A model generated the notes under the pieces. It was not told where the DNA came from. It made no database searches and saw only the letters and a list, made by a program, of their open reading frames with translations. From the NCBI RefSeq assembly GCF_019448235.1, contig NZ_CP080409.1, positions 1,922,001 to 1,986,000 on the forward strand: a DNA stretch of 64,000 nt, given 5' to 3'. Positions 17,631 through 28,394 of the stretch are shown here, one piece after another; positions within the stretch are counted from its first letter, which is position 1, and each line of letters begins with the position of its first letter. The translations under genes were made by a program, and so were the position numbers. This DNA comes from Nocardioides panacisoli. GTDB taxonomy: Bacteria; Actinomycetota; Actinomycetes; Propionibacteriales; Nocardioidaceae.

Positions 17631-18674
17631 TCAACTCTCCTTGAGTGCGGTGAGGCCGGCGGCGAGCAGCGGGTGGATCGCGTCGCCGATGCTGTCGAAG
17701 CCCGGCCCGACGGTCTGGCCGTGGATGTAGCGGTAGTGGATGCCCTCGAGGATCGCGGCGAGCTTGAACGCCGCGAGGCCGAGGTAGAAGCCGAGGTGGC
17801 TCAGGTCGCGATCGCTGCGCTCGTCGTAGCGGGCGATGATCTCGGCCTCGGAGAGGAACCCGGGCGCCTTCGTCGCGTCCGCGACGACGTTCTCGTCCGC
17901 GTGCTCGGCCAGGCGGCCGTAGAGCAGCATCAGCGCCAGGTCGGTGACCGGGTCGCCGACCGTCGCCATCTCCCAGTCCAGCACGGCACGCAGGCGGTCC
18001 TCGGAATCGACCAGGACGTTGTCGAGCCGGTAGTCGCCGTGGACGATGCCCGGCACTGCGGTCGCGTCGACGTCGGGCGCGAGCGCCTCCAGGCGGGCAT
18101 GGAGACGTTCGGCGTCGGGCAGGTCACGCGAGTGCGAGGCGGCGAGCTGCTTCTGCCACCGGGCGACCTGCCGGGTCAGGAACCCTTCGGGACGACCGAA
18201 GTCGGACAGCCCGACCGCGGTCGGGTCGACGTGGTGCAGGTCGACCATGGTGTCGACCAGTGCGGTCGACATGGTGCGGACCCGGTCGGCGCCGAGGGGG
18301 CGCAGCTCCTCGGCCAGCCGGTACGGCGTGCCCTCGACGGCCTCCATCACGTAGAAGTCGGCGCCCAGCACGTCCGGGTCGTCGCAGAAGCCGTACGTCG
18401 TCGGCACGGGGACCGCGGTGTCGGCCAGTGCCGACATGACGCGGTACTCCCGCCCCATGTCGTGTGCGGTGGCCAGCACGTGGCCCAGCGGCGGACGCCG
18501 CAGGATCCACTCCCGGGCGCCGTCGGTGACGCGATAGGTCAGGTTCGACTTGCCACCGGTGATCAGCGATGCGGCCAGGGCGTCGCCGTGGGCACCACTG
18601 ACGTGGTCGGCGAACCAGGGGCGCAGCCGTTCGAGGTCGACGCCGGGCGGGTCGGTCCGTTCCTGATCACTCAC
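17631..18674 (-). CDS. Phosphotransferase family protein (FadE36-like kinase fold)
   Basis: A 347-residue aminoglycoside-phosphotransferase/choline-kinase-fold protein with a nucleotide-site GGKSNLTYRV, catalytic loop VHGDYRLDNVLV and metal motif VLDWEMATVGDP. In actinobacteria this subfamily travels with acyl-CoA dehydrogenases and is thought to act on acyl-CoA-related substrates, although the reaction is not established. The GTG at 18674 overlaps the stop of the SDR upstream as GTGA; the stop lies directly before the acyl-CoA dehydrogenase start. Unlike the similar gene at 12150 it keeps the canonical His of the HGD motif. Confidence 0.87.
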   Translation of the reverse strand: MSDQERTDPPGVDLERLRPWFADHVSGAHGDALAASLITGGKSNLTYRVTDGAREWILRRPPLGHVLATAHDMGREYRVMSALADTAVPVPTTYGFCDDPDVLGADFYVMEAVEGTPYRLAEELRPLGADRVRTMSTALVDTMVDLHHVDPTAVGLSDFGRPEGFLTRQVARWQKQLAASHSRDLPDAERLHARLEALAPDVDATAVPGIVHGDYRLDNVLVDSEDRLRAVLDWEMATVGDPVTDLALMLLYGRLAEHADENVVADATKAPGFLSEAEIIARYDERSDRDLSHLGFYLGLAAFKLAAILEGIHYRYIHGQTVGPGFDSIGDAIHPLLAAGLTALKES

Positions 18675-19444
18675 AGCTGATCCTCCAGTCGTTGCCACAG
18701 TCGGTTCATGCCACCCAGCCATCGGTCGGTGGCGGCGGCCCGGCCGGCGTAGTAGTCGGCGACCTCGGGGTGCGGCAGGACGAGGAACTCCTCGCCGTCG
18801 AGCGCCTGCCGGGCGGCGGTCGCGACGTCCTCGGGGTCCAGCGCGGTGTCGCGGCTGAGCACCTCCTGCAGCGGGCCTGCGTTGCTGAGCATCTGCGTCC
18901 GCACGCCCTGGGGGCAGATCGCCTGGACGACCACGCCGTGGTGGCGGTAGGTCGCCGAGAGCCACTCGGCGAAGGCCACCGCGCCGTGCTTGGTGACCGA
19001 GTACGCCGGCGCCCCGAGCATGGTCAGCAGGCCCGCGGCCGAGGCGGTGACGACGTAGCGCCCCTCGCCACGCTCCACCCAGTCGGGGACCAGGAGGCGA
19101 GCGGTCCGCACGTGGGCCATCACGTTGACCTCGTGGGCCGCCGCCCAGTCCTCCTCCGCGGCGTCGAGCCCCTGGCCCCGGTCGATGCCGGCGTTGCCGA
19201 ACCACACGTCGACGGCGCCGAGTTCCTCGCGGGCGGCCTCGACGAGCGCGCTCACGCCGTCGACGGAGGCAGCGTCGCCGGGCACCGCGGTGGCACCGAT
19301 CTCCTCGGCGACGGCGCGCGTGGCCGCGGGGTCGAGGTCGTTGACGACGACGCGGGCGCCGTCGGCGGCCATGCGGGCGGCCAGGGCCCGGCCGATGCCG
19401 CGGCCGGCGCCGGTGACGACGACGCCCTTGCCGTGCAGGTCCAT
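18671..19444 (-). CDS. Short-chain dehydrogenase/reductase
   Basis: A 257-residue SDR with cofactor motif TGAGRGIG near 11-18, NAG motif WFGNAGI, and catalytic YSVTK in APAYSVTKHGAVAF. DLDP after the second beta strand suggests NAD(H) preference. It oxidises or reduces a hydroxyl or keto group of an unknown substrate. The start ATG forms TGATG (1-nt overlap) with the stop of the SDR upstream and its stop overlaps the phosphotransferase start. It is the second gene of the six-gene operon. Confidence 0.92.
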   Translation of the reverse strand: MDLHGKGVVVTGAGRGIGRALAARMAADGARVVVNDLDPAATRAVAEEIGATAVPGDAASVDGVSALVEAAREELGAVDVWFGNAGIDRGQGLDAAEEDWAAAHEVNVMAHVRTARLLVPDWVERGEGRYVVTASAAGLLTMLGAPAYSVTKHGAVAFAEWLSATYRHHGVVVQAICPQGVRTQMLSNAGPLQEVLSRDTALDPEDVATAARQALDGEEFLVLPHPEVADYYAGRAAATDRWLGGMNRLWQRLEDQL

Positions 19445-20199
19445 CACACGCCCCCGGTGAGGGTCAGGCCTCCGTCGATGACGAGGGTCTGGCCGGTGAG
19501 CCACGCGGCGTCGCCGCTGAGCAGGAAGGCGACCACACTGCCGATGTCGTCGGGGACCCCGAGCCGCTTGAGCGGGTAGGCGGCCGAGACCTGGTCCTCG
19601 CGCCCCTCGTAGAGCGCGGTGGCGAACTTGGTCTTGACCACCGCCGGCGCCACGGCGTTGACGCGCACGTCGGGCCCGAGCTCGACGGCGAGCTCCTCGG
19701 TGAGGTGGATGAGCATCGCCTTGCTGGCGCCGTAGAAGCCGATGTTCGGGGCGGGCTTGAGGCCGCCCACGGAGGCGACGTTGACGATCGATCCGCCGTG
19801 GTCGGCGAGCCAGGCGCGGTGGAGCTTCTGCACCCACGACAGGGCCGCGATGCAGTTGACGTCGACGATCTTGCGGGCGGCGTCGAGGTCCAGCTCGGTC
19901 AGCGGGCCGTAGGCGGGATTGATGCCGGTGTTGTTGACCAGCAGGTCGGCGCTGCCGAAGGTCTCGATCGCGGTCGCGATGACCTCGTCCTGGTGGGCGG
20001 GGTCGTCGGCGTGGCCGGCGATGCCGAGGGCGCGCTCCTCGCCACCGAGCTCGGCCACGGCCTCCGCGAGGGCGTCGGGCTTGCGGCCGGTGATGACCAC
20101 GCGTGCCCCGTCGTCGACCAGGCGCTGGGCGATGGCGAGGCCGATGCCACGACTGGCCCCGGTCACGATCGCGGTCGAGCCCGCGAACCTCTCGGACAT
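19444..20199 (-). CDS. Short-chain dehydrogenase/reductase (first gene of the acyl-CoA dehydrogenase operon)
   Basis: A 251-residue SDR with TGASRGIG (about 13-20), the NNTG variant of the NNAG motif and catalytic YGASK (FYGASKAMLIHLTEELA). The GRK after the second strand suggests NADP(H). The ATG at 20199 has GAGGAG 6 nt upstream, so the alternative start at 20214 is less likely. A palindromic TetR-type operator (20222-20237) lies just upstream, shared with the divergent TetR gene, so this operon is probably repressed until a ligand is present. Confidence 0.92.
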   Translation of the reverse strand: MSERFAGSTAIVTGASRGIGLAIAQRLVDDGARVVITGRKPDALAEAVAELGGEERALGIAGHADDPAHQDEVIATAIETFGSADLLVNNTGINPAYGPLTELDLDAARKIVDVNCIAALSWVQKLHRAWLADHGGSIVNVASVGGLKPAPNIGFYGASKAMLIHLTEELAVELGPDVRVNAVAPAVVKTKFATALYEGREDQVSAAYPLKRLGVPDDIGSVVAFLLSGDAAWLTGQTLVIDGGLTLTGGV

Positions 20200-20221
20200 G
20201 GTGGCTCTCCTCACAGATTGA

Positions 20222-20237
20222 CTAAGCGCTCGCTTAG
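20222..20237. promoter_or_regulatory. TetR-type operator in the divergent promoter region
   Basis: CTAAGCG-CT-CGCTTAG, two perfect 7-bp arms around a 2-bp centre, lies between the SDR operon (start 20199) and the divergent TetR gene (start 20256). Operators of this TAAGCG...CGCTTA form are typical for actinobacterial TetR regulators that sit beside acyl-CoA or SDR operons and repress both directions. Binding by the 20256 product is inferred from position. Confidence 0.75.
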
Positions 20238-20255
20238 CGGCAGGCTAGCGTCACC

Positions 20256-20882
20256 ATGACCGGATCCGCAATGTCGTCCCGCTCACCGGGCCCGTCGGCG
20301 TCGTCCCGCTCCGACGCCACCCGGGCGCGCCTGCTCGACGCGGCGACCGCGGAGTTCGCCGCCAAGGGGTTCCACGGCACCACGACCCGGGACATCGCGG
20401 GTGCGGCCGGGATGAGCCCGGCGGCGCTCTACGTGCACCACCGCTCCAAGGAGGATCTCCTCTTCGCCATCTGCCGCATCGGGCACCAGCACTTCCTCGA
20501 CCTGGTCCGCGACGCCGCGCGGGCGGCCACCGACCCCACGGCACGCCTGCGGGAGATCGCGCGCGCCTTCGCCCGCAACCACGCCGTGGAGCACACGCTG
20601 GCCCGCATCGTGAACTACGAGCTCGGCGCCCTCTCCCCCGAGCACCACGAGGAGGTCCTCCGCATCCGCCTCGCCATCGAGGACGAGGTCCGCACCGTGG
20701 TCGAGGCGGGCGCCACCGAGGGTGCCTTCGACGTCCCCGACACCGGCGTCGTCACGACCGCGATCCTGTCCCTGGGCATCGACATCGCCCGCTGGTACCG
20801 CGAGGACGGCCACTGGGACCCCGACCGCATCGCCGACTGGTACGCCGACCTGACGCTGCGACTGGTGGGCGCTCGGCCTTGA
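20256..20882 (+). CDS. TetR/AcrR family transcriptional regulator
   Basis: A 208-residue regulator: Ser-rich N-terminus, HTH at about 22-68 (TRARLLDAATAEFAAKGFHGTTTRDIAGAAGMSPAALYVHHRSKEDLL), then an all-helical ligand domain. It is transcribed divergently from the SDR/acyl-CoA dehydrogenase operon with a perfect operator between them, so it most likely represses that operon and itself. Whether its ligand is an acyl-CoA is a guess. The ATG at 20256 lacks a clear ribosome binding site; an ATG five codons on is the alternative. Confidence 0.88.
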   Translation: MTGSAMSSRSPGPSASSRSDATRARLLDAATAEFAAKGFHGTTTRDIAGAAGMSPAALYVHHRSKEDLLFAICRIGHQHFLDLVRDAARAATDPTARLREIARAFARNHAVEHTLARIVNYELGALSPEHHEEVLRIRLAIEDEVRTVVEAGATEGAFDVPDTGVVTTAILSLGIDIARWYREDGHWDPDRIADWYADLTLRLVGARP

Positions 20883-20905
20883 TGGCCACCCCTACCGTCG
20901 GGACC

Positions 20906-20962
20906 ATGAGCAACCACCGTGACGAGAAGCTGACGTCCGACGTCCGCCAGCTCCTCGGCTGA
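20906..20962 (+). CDS. Possible 18-residue leaderless small ORF
   Basis: ATG at 20906 opens an 18-codon frame (MSNHRDEKLTSDVRQLLG) ending at TGA 20960-20962. It lies in the convergent gap between the TetR gene and guaB3. TACCGT (20893-20898) ends 7 nt upstream, the same spacing as the leaderless promoters elsewhere in the window. It may be a real small peptide, the stump of a decayed gene, or chance; no -35 is obvious and no family is recognised. Confidence 0.25.
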   Translation: MSNHRDEKLTSDVRQLLG

Positions 20963-20988
20963 CCGCGACCCGGCGCGTCGAGGCGGGC

Positions 20989-22095
20989 CTACTCGACGAC
21001 GACCTCGACGCGCTGGAATTCCTTGAGCTCGGTGTAGCCGGTGGTCGCCATCGACCGCCGCAGCGCACCGACGAGGTTCATCGTGCCGTCGGCGACGCTG
21101 GAGGGGCCGAACAGGATCTGCTCCAGGGTGCCGACCGGCTCGAACTGGACGCGCTCGCCGCGCGGCAGCTCGGGGTGGTGGGCCTCGGCGCCCCAGTGGA
21201 AGCCGCGGCCCGGCACGTCGGTGGCGCGGGCGAACGGCGACCCCACCATCACCGCGTCGGCGCCGCAGGCGATTGCCTTGGAGACGTCGCCCGAGCGGCC
21301 GATGGAGCCGTCGGCGATGACGTGCACGTAGCGGCCACCGGACTCGTCGAGGTAGTCACGACGCGCGGCGGCCACGTCGGCCACCGCCGATGCCATCGGG
21401 ACCGCGACGCCGAGCACCTTGCGGGTGGTGTGGGCCGCTCCCCCGCCGAAGCCGACGAGTACGCCGGCCGCACCGGTGCGCATCAGGTGGAGCGCCGCCT
21501 GGTGGGTGGCGCAGCCGCCCACGATGACGGGCACGTCGAGCTCGTAGATGAACTGCTTCAGGTTCAGCGGCTCGGCCTGGCTGCTGACGTGCTCGGCCGA
21601 GACGGTCGTGCCGCGGATGACGAACATGTCCACGCCCGCGTCGACCACCGTGCCGGCGAACTCCTTGGTGCGCTGCGGCGACAGCGACGCGGCGACCGTC
21701 ACCCCGGACTCGCGCACCTCACGCACGCGCTCGGTGATCAGCTCGGGCTTGATCGGCTCGGTGTAGATCTCCTGGAGCTTGCGGGTGGCGTCCTCGCCCC
21801 GGAGCTCGGCGAGCTCGGCCAGCAGCGGCTCGGGGTCGTCGTACCGGGTCCAGATGCCCTCGAGGTTGAGCACGCCCAGGCCGCCGTGCTTGCCGAAGGC
21901 GATGGCGGTCTGCGGCGACATCACCGAGTCCATCGGCGCCGCCAGGATCGGCATCTCGAAGCGGTAGGCGTCGATCTGCCAGTCGACGCTCACCTCCTCG
22001 GGGTCGCGCGTGCGCCGCGAGGGCACGATCGCGACGTCGTCGAAGGAGTACGCGCGGCGGGCACGCTTGGCTCGGCCGATCTCGATGTCCGTCAC
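20989..22095 (-). CDS. guaB3: GuaB3 family IMP dehydrogenase-related protein
   Basis: A 368-residue TIM-barrel protein without CBS domains, as expected of actinobacterial GuaB3. Recognisable parts are RRAYSFDDVAIVPSRRTRD, ILAAPMDSVMSP, VIRGTTVSAEHVSS and HVIADGSIGRSGDVSKAIACGADAVMVGSPFARATDVPG. The Cys loop of true IMP dehydrogenase (SICTTR) is absent; the equivalent region reads GGGAAHTTRK. GuaB3 is related to GMP reductase/IMP dehydrogenase and its role is not settled. GTG 22095 follows TACGCT (22103-22108) by 7 nt, a leaderless pattern, and guaB ends 23 nt upstream, so it has its own promoter or is co-transcribed. Confidence 0.93.
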   Translation of the reverse strand: MTDIEIGRAKRARRAYSFDDVAIVPSRRTRDPEEVSVDWQIDAYRFEMPILAAPMDSVMSPQTAIAFGKHGGLGVLNLEGIWTRYDDPEPLLAELAELRGEDATRKLQEIYTEPIKPELITERVREVRESGVTVAASLSPQRTKEFAGTVVDAGVDMFVIRGTTVSAEHVSSQAEPLNLKQFIYELDVPVIVGGCATHQAALHLMRTGAAGVLVGFGGGAAHTTRKVLGVAVPMASAVADVAAARRDYLDESGGRYVHVIADGSIGRSGDVSKAIACGADAVMVGSPFARATDVPGRGFHWGAEAHHPELPRGERVQFEPVGTLEQILFGPSSVADGTMNLVGALRRSMATTGYTELKEFQRVEVVVE

Positions 22096-22118
22096 GCCGG
22101 ACAGCGTATCGGCCGCCC

Positions 22119-23636
<1,518 letters not shown>

Positions 23637-23639
<3 letters not shown>

Positions 23640-24518
23640 GGACCGCACCGCGGGCGCCTTCACATCGGCAAGGGGGATGCGGACCACGAGGCTGTCCCCC
23701 GACATCCGGATGCGTCCGCGGAGGCCCGCCGAGAGCACGACGGGCAACACGGCACGGCTCGTGGCCGGGGCCGTCAGCACCACCTCGGCGACGTCGCGGG
23801 TGCGGGCGATGCGGACGACGTCGGCGAGGAGTCGCCGTCCGATGCCGCGGCGCTGCCAGCGGTCGTCGACCCAGAGGTCGACCTGCCAGGCAGCGTCCTC
23901 CTCGGCGCCCGGCGTGACGCTCGCACGGCCGACCACGGCACCCGCGACGAGCGCCGTGACGGTGCCCTCGGAGGCGACGTACTCCGGCGCGAGCTCGCCG
24001 GGCGCCGCCGTCGGCTCCGGGGGCCGGACCCGTTCGATGACCTCGGTGACCAGTTGCGCCATGGCCGCGCCGCGCGCGTGCTCGGTCGCGGTGAAGGGCG
24101 TACTCCGCCGCACCTGCACGACCGCGGGGCCGACCGCGAGCTCCATGACGTCCTCGGCCCGGTCGGCCGGCTCGGTGTCGGCGTCGAAGAGGCGCGCCAC
24201 GACCTCGGGGAACGACGCCGGCTGCGCCAGTACGGCGCGGGCCGCGTCGACGTAGCGGGTGGGTTGGTCGACGACCGCGGCCTCGGAGCAGGGCAGCGCG
24301 ACGCCGAAGGTGCCGCCGGCGGCGGCGACCAGCGGTGCGAAGTCCTCCTCGGCCCATGCCTCCGGCGACCGGACGACGAGCTCGTCGGTCACCGTGCCCG
24401 AGGCGGGTGTGAAGACCTGCACGGTCAGGATGTTGACCCCGGCGGCGCCGCACTCGCGCGCGAGCGCGGCCAGCGTGCCCGGCCGGTCGGGCAGCGTGAC
24501 GCGGATCCTCCAGAGCAT
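23637..24518 (-). CDS. ACT-domain GNAT N-acetyltransferase
   Basis: A 293-residue protein that joins an N-terminal ACT ligand-binding domain (about 1-70: RIRVTLPDRPGTLAALARECGAAGVNILTVQVFT) to a C-terminal GNAT domain (about 145-293: acetyl-CoA loop DDRWQRRGIGRRLLADVVRIAR). ACT-GNAT proteins of actinobacteria have been described as amino-acid-responsive protein lysine acetyltransferases, which is a reasonable model here. The gene ends 9 nt before guaB and lies on the same strand, so read-through into guaB is likely. The start ATG 24518 is preceded by GGCGCC, as is the divergent gene's start at 24613. Confidence 0.8.
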
Positions 24519-24612
24519 GGCGCCAGCCTCGTGGCGTCGTGTTGCCGGGAGGGGTCATGACCGTTTCGGCGATGTCAGAACGTGGGGCGCAGACACCTGA
24601 GAGGGTGGCGCC

Positions 24613-26103
24613 ATGCAGCGAGGCGACCTCCGGCGCTGGGTGGTGCCCGTCGCCGCCGTGGCGGCACTGGCGCTGCGGCTGCCCGGACTGGCCGGTCCGG
24701 TCACCTCCGACGAGGCCGGGTTCACCATCGTCGCCCGCACCTGGGACCCGGCGCCGGACAGCGTCTACGGCCCCCACTTCGTGGACCGTACGCCGCTGCT
24801 GATCGCCGTGTTCCGGGTCGCCGACCTCGTCGGGCCGGTGTGGGCCGTGCGCCTGCTCGGCGCGCTCGGTGCCGCCCTCACCGTGGTCCTGGTCGCCGCT
24901 GCCGCTCGCTCGGTGGCCGGCCCGTCAGCTGCCCGCTGGAGCGCGGTGGTCGTGGCCGCACTGGTGACGACACCGTTCATCGACCCCGTCTCGGTCAACG
25001 GCGAGCTCCTCGCCCTCCCGCTGCTGGCGGGCTGCCTGTGGGCGTCGTTGCGCGCCACCGCCACCCACACGACCCACCCGGTGGCGTGGAGCGTGGCCGC
25101 GGGCTGCGCCGGCATGCTCGCGGTCGGCATGAAGCAGAACCTGGTCGGCGGCCTGGTCTTCGCCGGCGTCCTGGTGGTCGTCCGTTCCTTCCGCGGCGGG
25201 CTGCCACGCCGTGACGGGACGGCCGCGCTGGCGGGCCTGGCCGTCGGCGCCGCGGCACCCGTGGTCGCGCTCGTGGCATGGACAGTCGCGGCAGGTGTCG
25301 ACCTCGGCACCCTGTGGCACACCGTCTACGGCTTCCGGGCCGAGGCCTCGCGGGTGCTGGAGGACGGTGACCACGGCGCGACGTACCAACGACTGCGGAT
25401 GCTGCTGGTGGTCGCGGTGGGCTCGGGCATCGCGGCCGTGCTGGTCGGCCTCGCGGTGCAGCTGCCGCGGGCCTGGCGCGCCGACCCGGGAGTGACGGCG
25501 GCGACCGCCGCCATGGTCGTGGTCCAGCTCGGTGGACTCGTCGGCGGGGGCAGCTACTGGCGCGACTACCTGTTCCCCCTCGTGCCGACCGTCGGCATGG
25601 CGCTGGCACTGCTCAGCCTGCGGCACGGCGGTCGCACCGGGACGAAGACCCGGGCCATCGTGGCGGTCGCGGTCGGCTCGACCGTCGTGGGCTTCGTCGG
25701 CTGGACGGTGTCGGCGGACTGGGGCGCCGTGCCCGCGGACGGCGAGCGGCTCGGCCGCACGATCGGCGCCGCCGCCGACCCGGGCGACACCATGGTGGTC
25801 TTCGGCGGCCACGCCGAGGTGGCGTACGCCGCGGGGACGACCACGCCCTACCGCCACCTGTGGAGCCTCCCGATGCGCACGCTGGACCCGGAGTACCGCG
25901 AGCTCGGCGAGGTGCTGGCCGGGCCCGACGCCCCGGTCTGGTTCGTGCAGTGGTGGTACGTCGGGACGTGGAGCGAGGACGGCGGCCGCCGGATCGCGGA
26001 GGCGGTCGGTGACCGCTACGAGCTGCACGCCACGTGCGGGGAGGACAAGGAGGTCTTCCTGCGCCGCGACGTCGAGCGCCCGCCGCTGCCCTGCACGGAC
26101 TGA
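24613..26103 (+). CDS. GT-C type membrane glycosyltransferase (family 39-like)
   Basis: A 496-residue integral membrane protein with about ten hydrophobic segments. An acidic pair in the first outer loop (PVTSDEAGF, about 31-39) is the usual catalytic signature of GT-C enzymes such as ArnT and protein mannosyltransferases, which use polyprenyl-phosphate sugars. The C-terminal region after the last helix (about 380-496) is soluble and outside. Donor and acceptor are unknown; cell-wall polysaccharide or lipid glycosylation is plausible. It is divergent from the ACT-GNAT gene, monocistronic, and ended by a strong terminator shared with groEL. Confidence 0.75.
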   Translation: MQRGDLRRWVVPVAAVAALALRLPGLAGPVTSDEAGFTIVARTWDPAPDSVYGPHFVDRTPLLIAVFRVADLVGPVWAVRLLGALGAALTVVLVAAAARSVAGPSAARWSAVVVAALVTTPFIDPVSVNGELLALPLLAGCLWASLRATATHTTHPVAWSVAAGCAGMLAVGMKQNLVGGLVFAGVLVVVRSFRGGLPRRDGTAALAGLAVGAAAPVVALVAWTVAAGVDLGTLWHTVYGFRAEASRVLEDGDHGATYQRLRMLLVVAVGSGIAAVLVGLAVQLPRAWRADPGVTAATAAMVVVQLGGLVGGGSYWRDYLFPLVPTVGMALALLSLRHGGRTGTKTRAIVAVAVGSTVVGFVGWTVSADWGAVPADGERLGRTIGAAADPGDTMVVFGGHAEVAYAAGTTTPYRHLWSLPMRTLDPEYRELGEVLAGPDAPVWFVQWWYVGTWSEDGGRRIAEAVGDRYELHATCGEDKEVFLRRDVERPPLPCTD

Positions 26104-26113
26104 CCCCGCAACG

Positions 26114-26151
26114 ACGAACGGCCCCGCTCCGGTCGGAGCGGGGCCGTTCGT
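26114..26151. terminator. Bidirectional terminator between glycosyltransferase gene and groEL
   Basis: A 17-bp perfect stem (26114-26130 with 26135-26151) closes a 4-nt loop, in the 64-nt gap between two convergent genes. Its symmetry would serve both directions. U-rich tails are absent, which is common in high-GC actinobacteria. Confidence 0.9.
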
Positions 26152-26167
26152 GACGGAGTGGGACGGC

Positions 26168-27790
<1,623 letters not shown>

Positions 27791-27878
27791 TCACTGCTCC
27801 TTGTGAAGGGATCGAGTTCTGACGTGCCCGGCGCCCGGCTGGCACGGCGCAATGCCGCCAGCCGGGATGCCGGGTACG

Positions 27879-28172
27879 TCAGGAGATGACGGCGAGGACG
27901 TCGCGGGCGGAGAGGATGAGGTACTCCTCGCCGGCGTACTTGACCTCGGTGCCACCGAACTTGCTGTAGATGACCTTGTCGCCCTCGGCGACGTCGACGG
28001 GCACGCGGTTGCCGTTGTCGTCGACACGGCCGGGGCCGACGGCGAGGACCTCGCCCTCCTGCGGCTTCTCCTTGGCGGTGTCGGGAATGACCAGACCGGA
28101 GGCGGTGGTCTCCTCCGCCTCGAGGGTCTTGACGACGATCCGGTCCTCGAGCGGCTTGATGTTGATCGACAC
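27879..28172 (-). CDS. groES: 10 kDa co-chaperonin GroES
   Basis: A 97-residue GroES with the expected [31 protein letters not shown] mobile-loop region and a C-terminal [20 protein letters not shown]. It caps GroEL. GTG at 28172 is preceded by GGGGAGG with good spacing, so the longer frame to 28310 is rejected. Two CIRCE-like elements lie upstream (28297-28358), indicating heat induction by release of HrcA. Confidence 0.97.
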   Translation of the reverse strand: MSINIKPLEDRIVVKTLEAEETTASGLVIPDTAKEKPQEGEVLAVGPGRVDDNGNRVPVDVAEGDKVIYSKFGGTEVKYAGEEYLILSARDVLAVIS

Positions 28173-28296
28173 GGGATCAACCTCCCCTTTCTTGGGATGT
28201 TCTCGCTGTGTGTTCCAGCAACGGGTGGAGGGCGAGCCCTCCGAGGTCTGGGCCTGCTGGAGTACGCCGTCGCGGGTGCCGCACTCGTCGCAAGCA

Positions 28297-28323
28297 CTGG
28301 CACACTCCACTGGAGAGTGCCAA
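28297..28323 (-). promoter_or_regulatory. Second, degenerate CIRCE-like element
   Basis: On the minus strand TTGGCACTC is followed after nine bases by GTGTGCCAG, matching the CIRCE layout with mismatches in the right arm. It lies 8 nt downstream of the canonical CIRCE. Paired CIRCE elements are known at actinobacterial groES promoters, so a second HrcA site is plausible. Confidence 0.55.
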
Positions 28324-28331
28324 TGCAGAAA

Positions 28332-28358
28332 CTAGCACTCACCCCCAACGAGTGCCAG
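28332..28358 (-). promoter_or_regulatory. CIRCE element (HrcA operator) of groES-groEL
   Basis: Read on the minus strand, CTGGCACTC, nine bases, GAGTGCTAG: arms complementary at eight of nine positions with the canonical 9-nt spacer and the GCACTC/GAGTGC core. A candidate promoter (TGGCAC, 17 nt, TAGTTT at 28329-28334) overlaps it, so HrcA binding would exclude RNA polymerase. Confidence 0.92.
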
Positions 28359-28394
28359 AGCCGGTCCGGTTCCGGCGTCTGACACGATCGGCGC

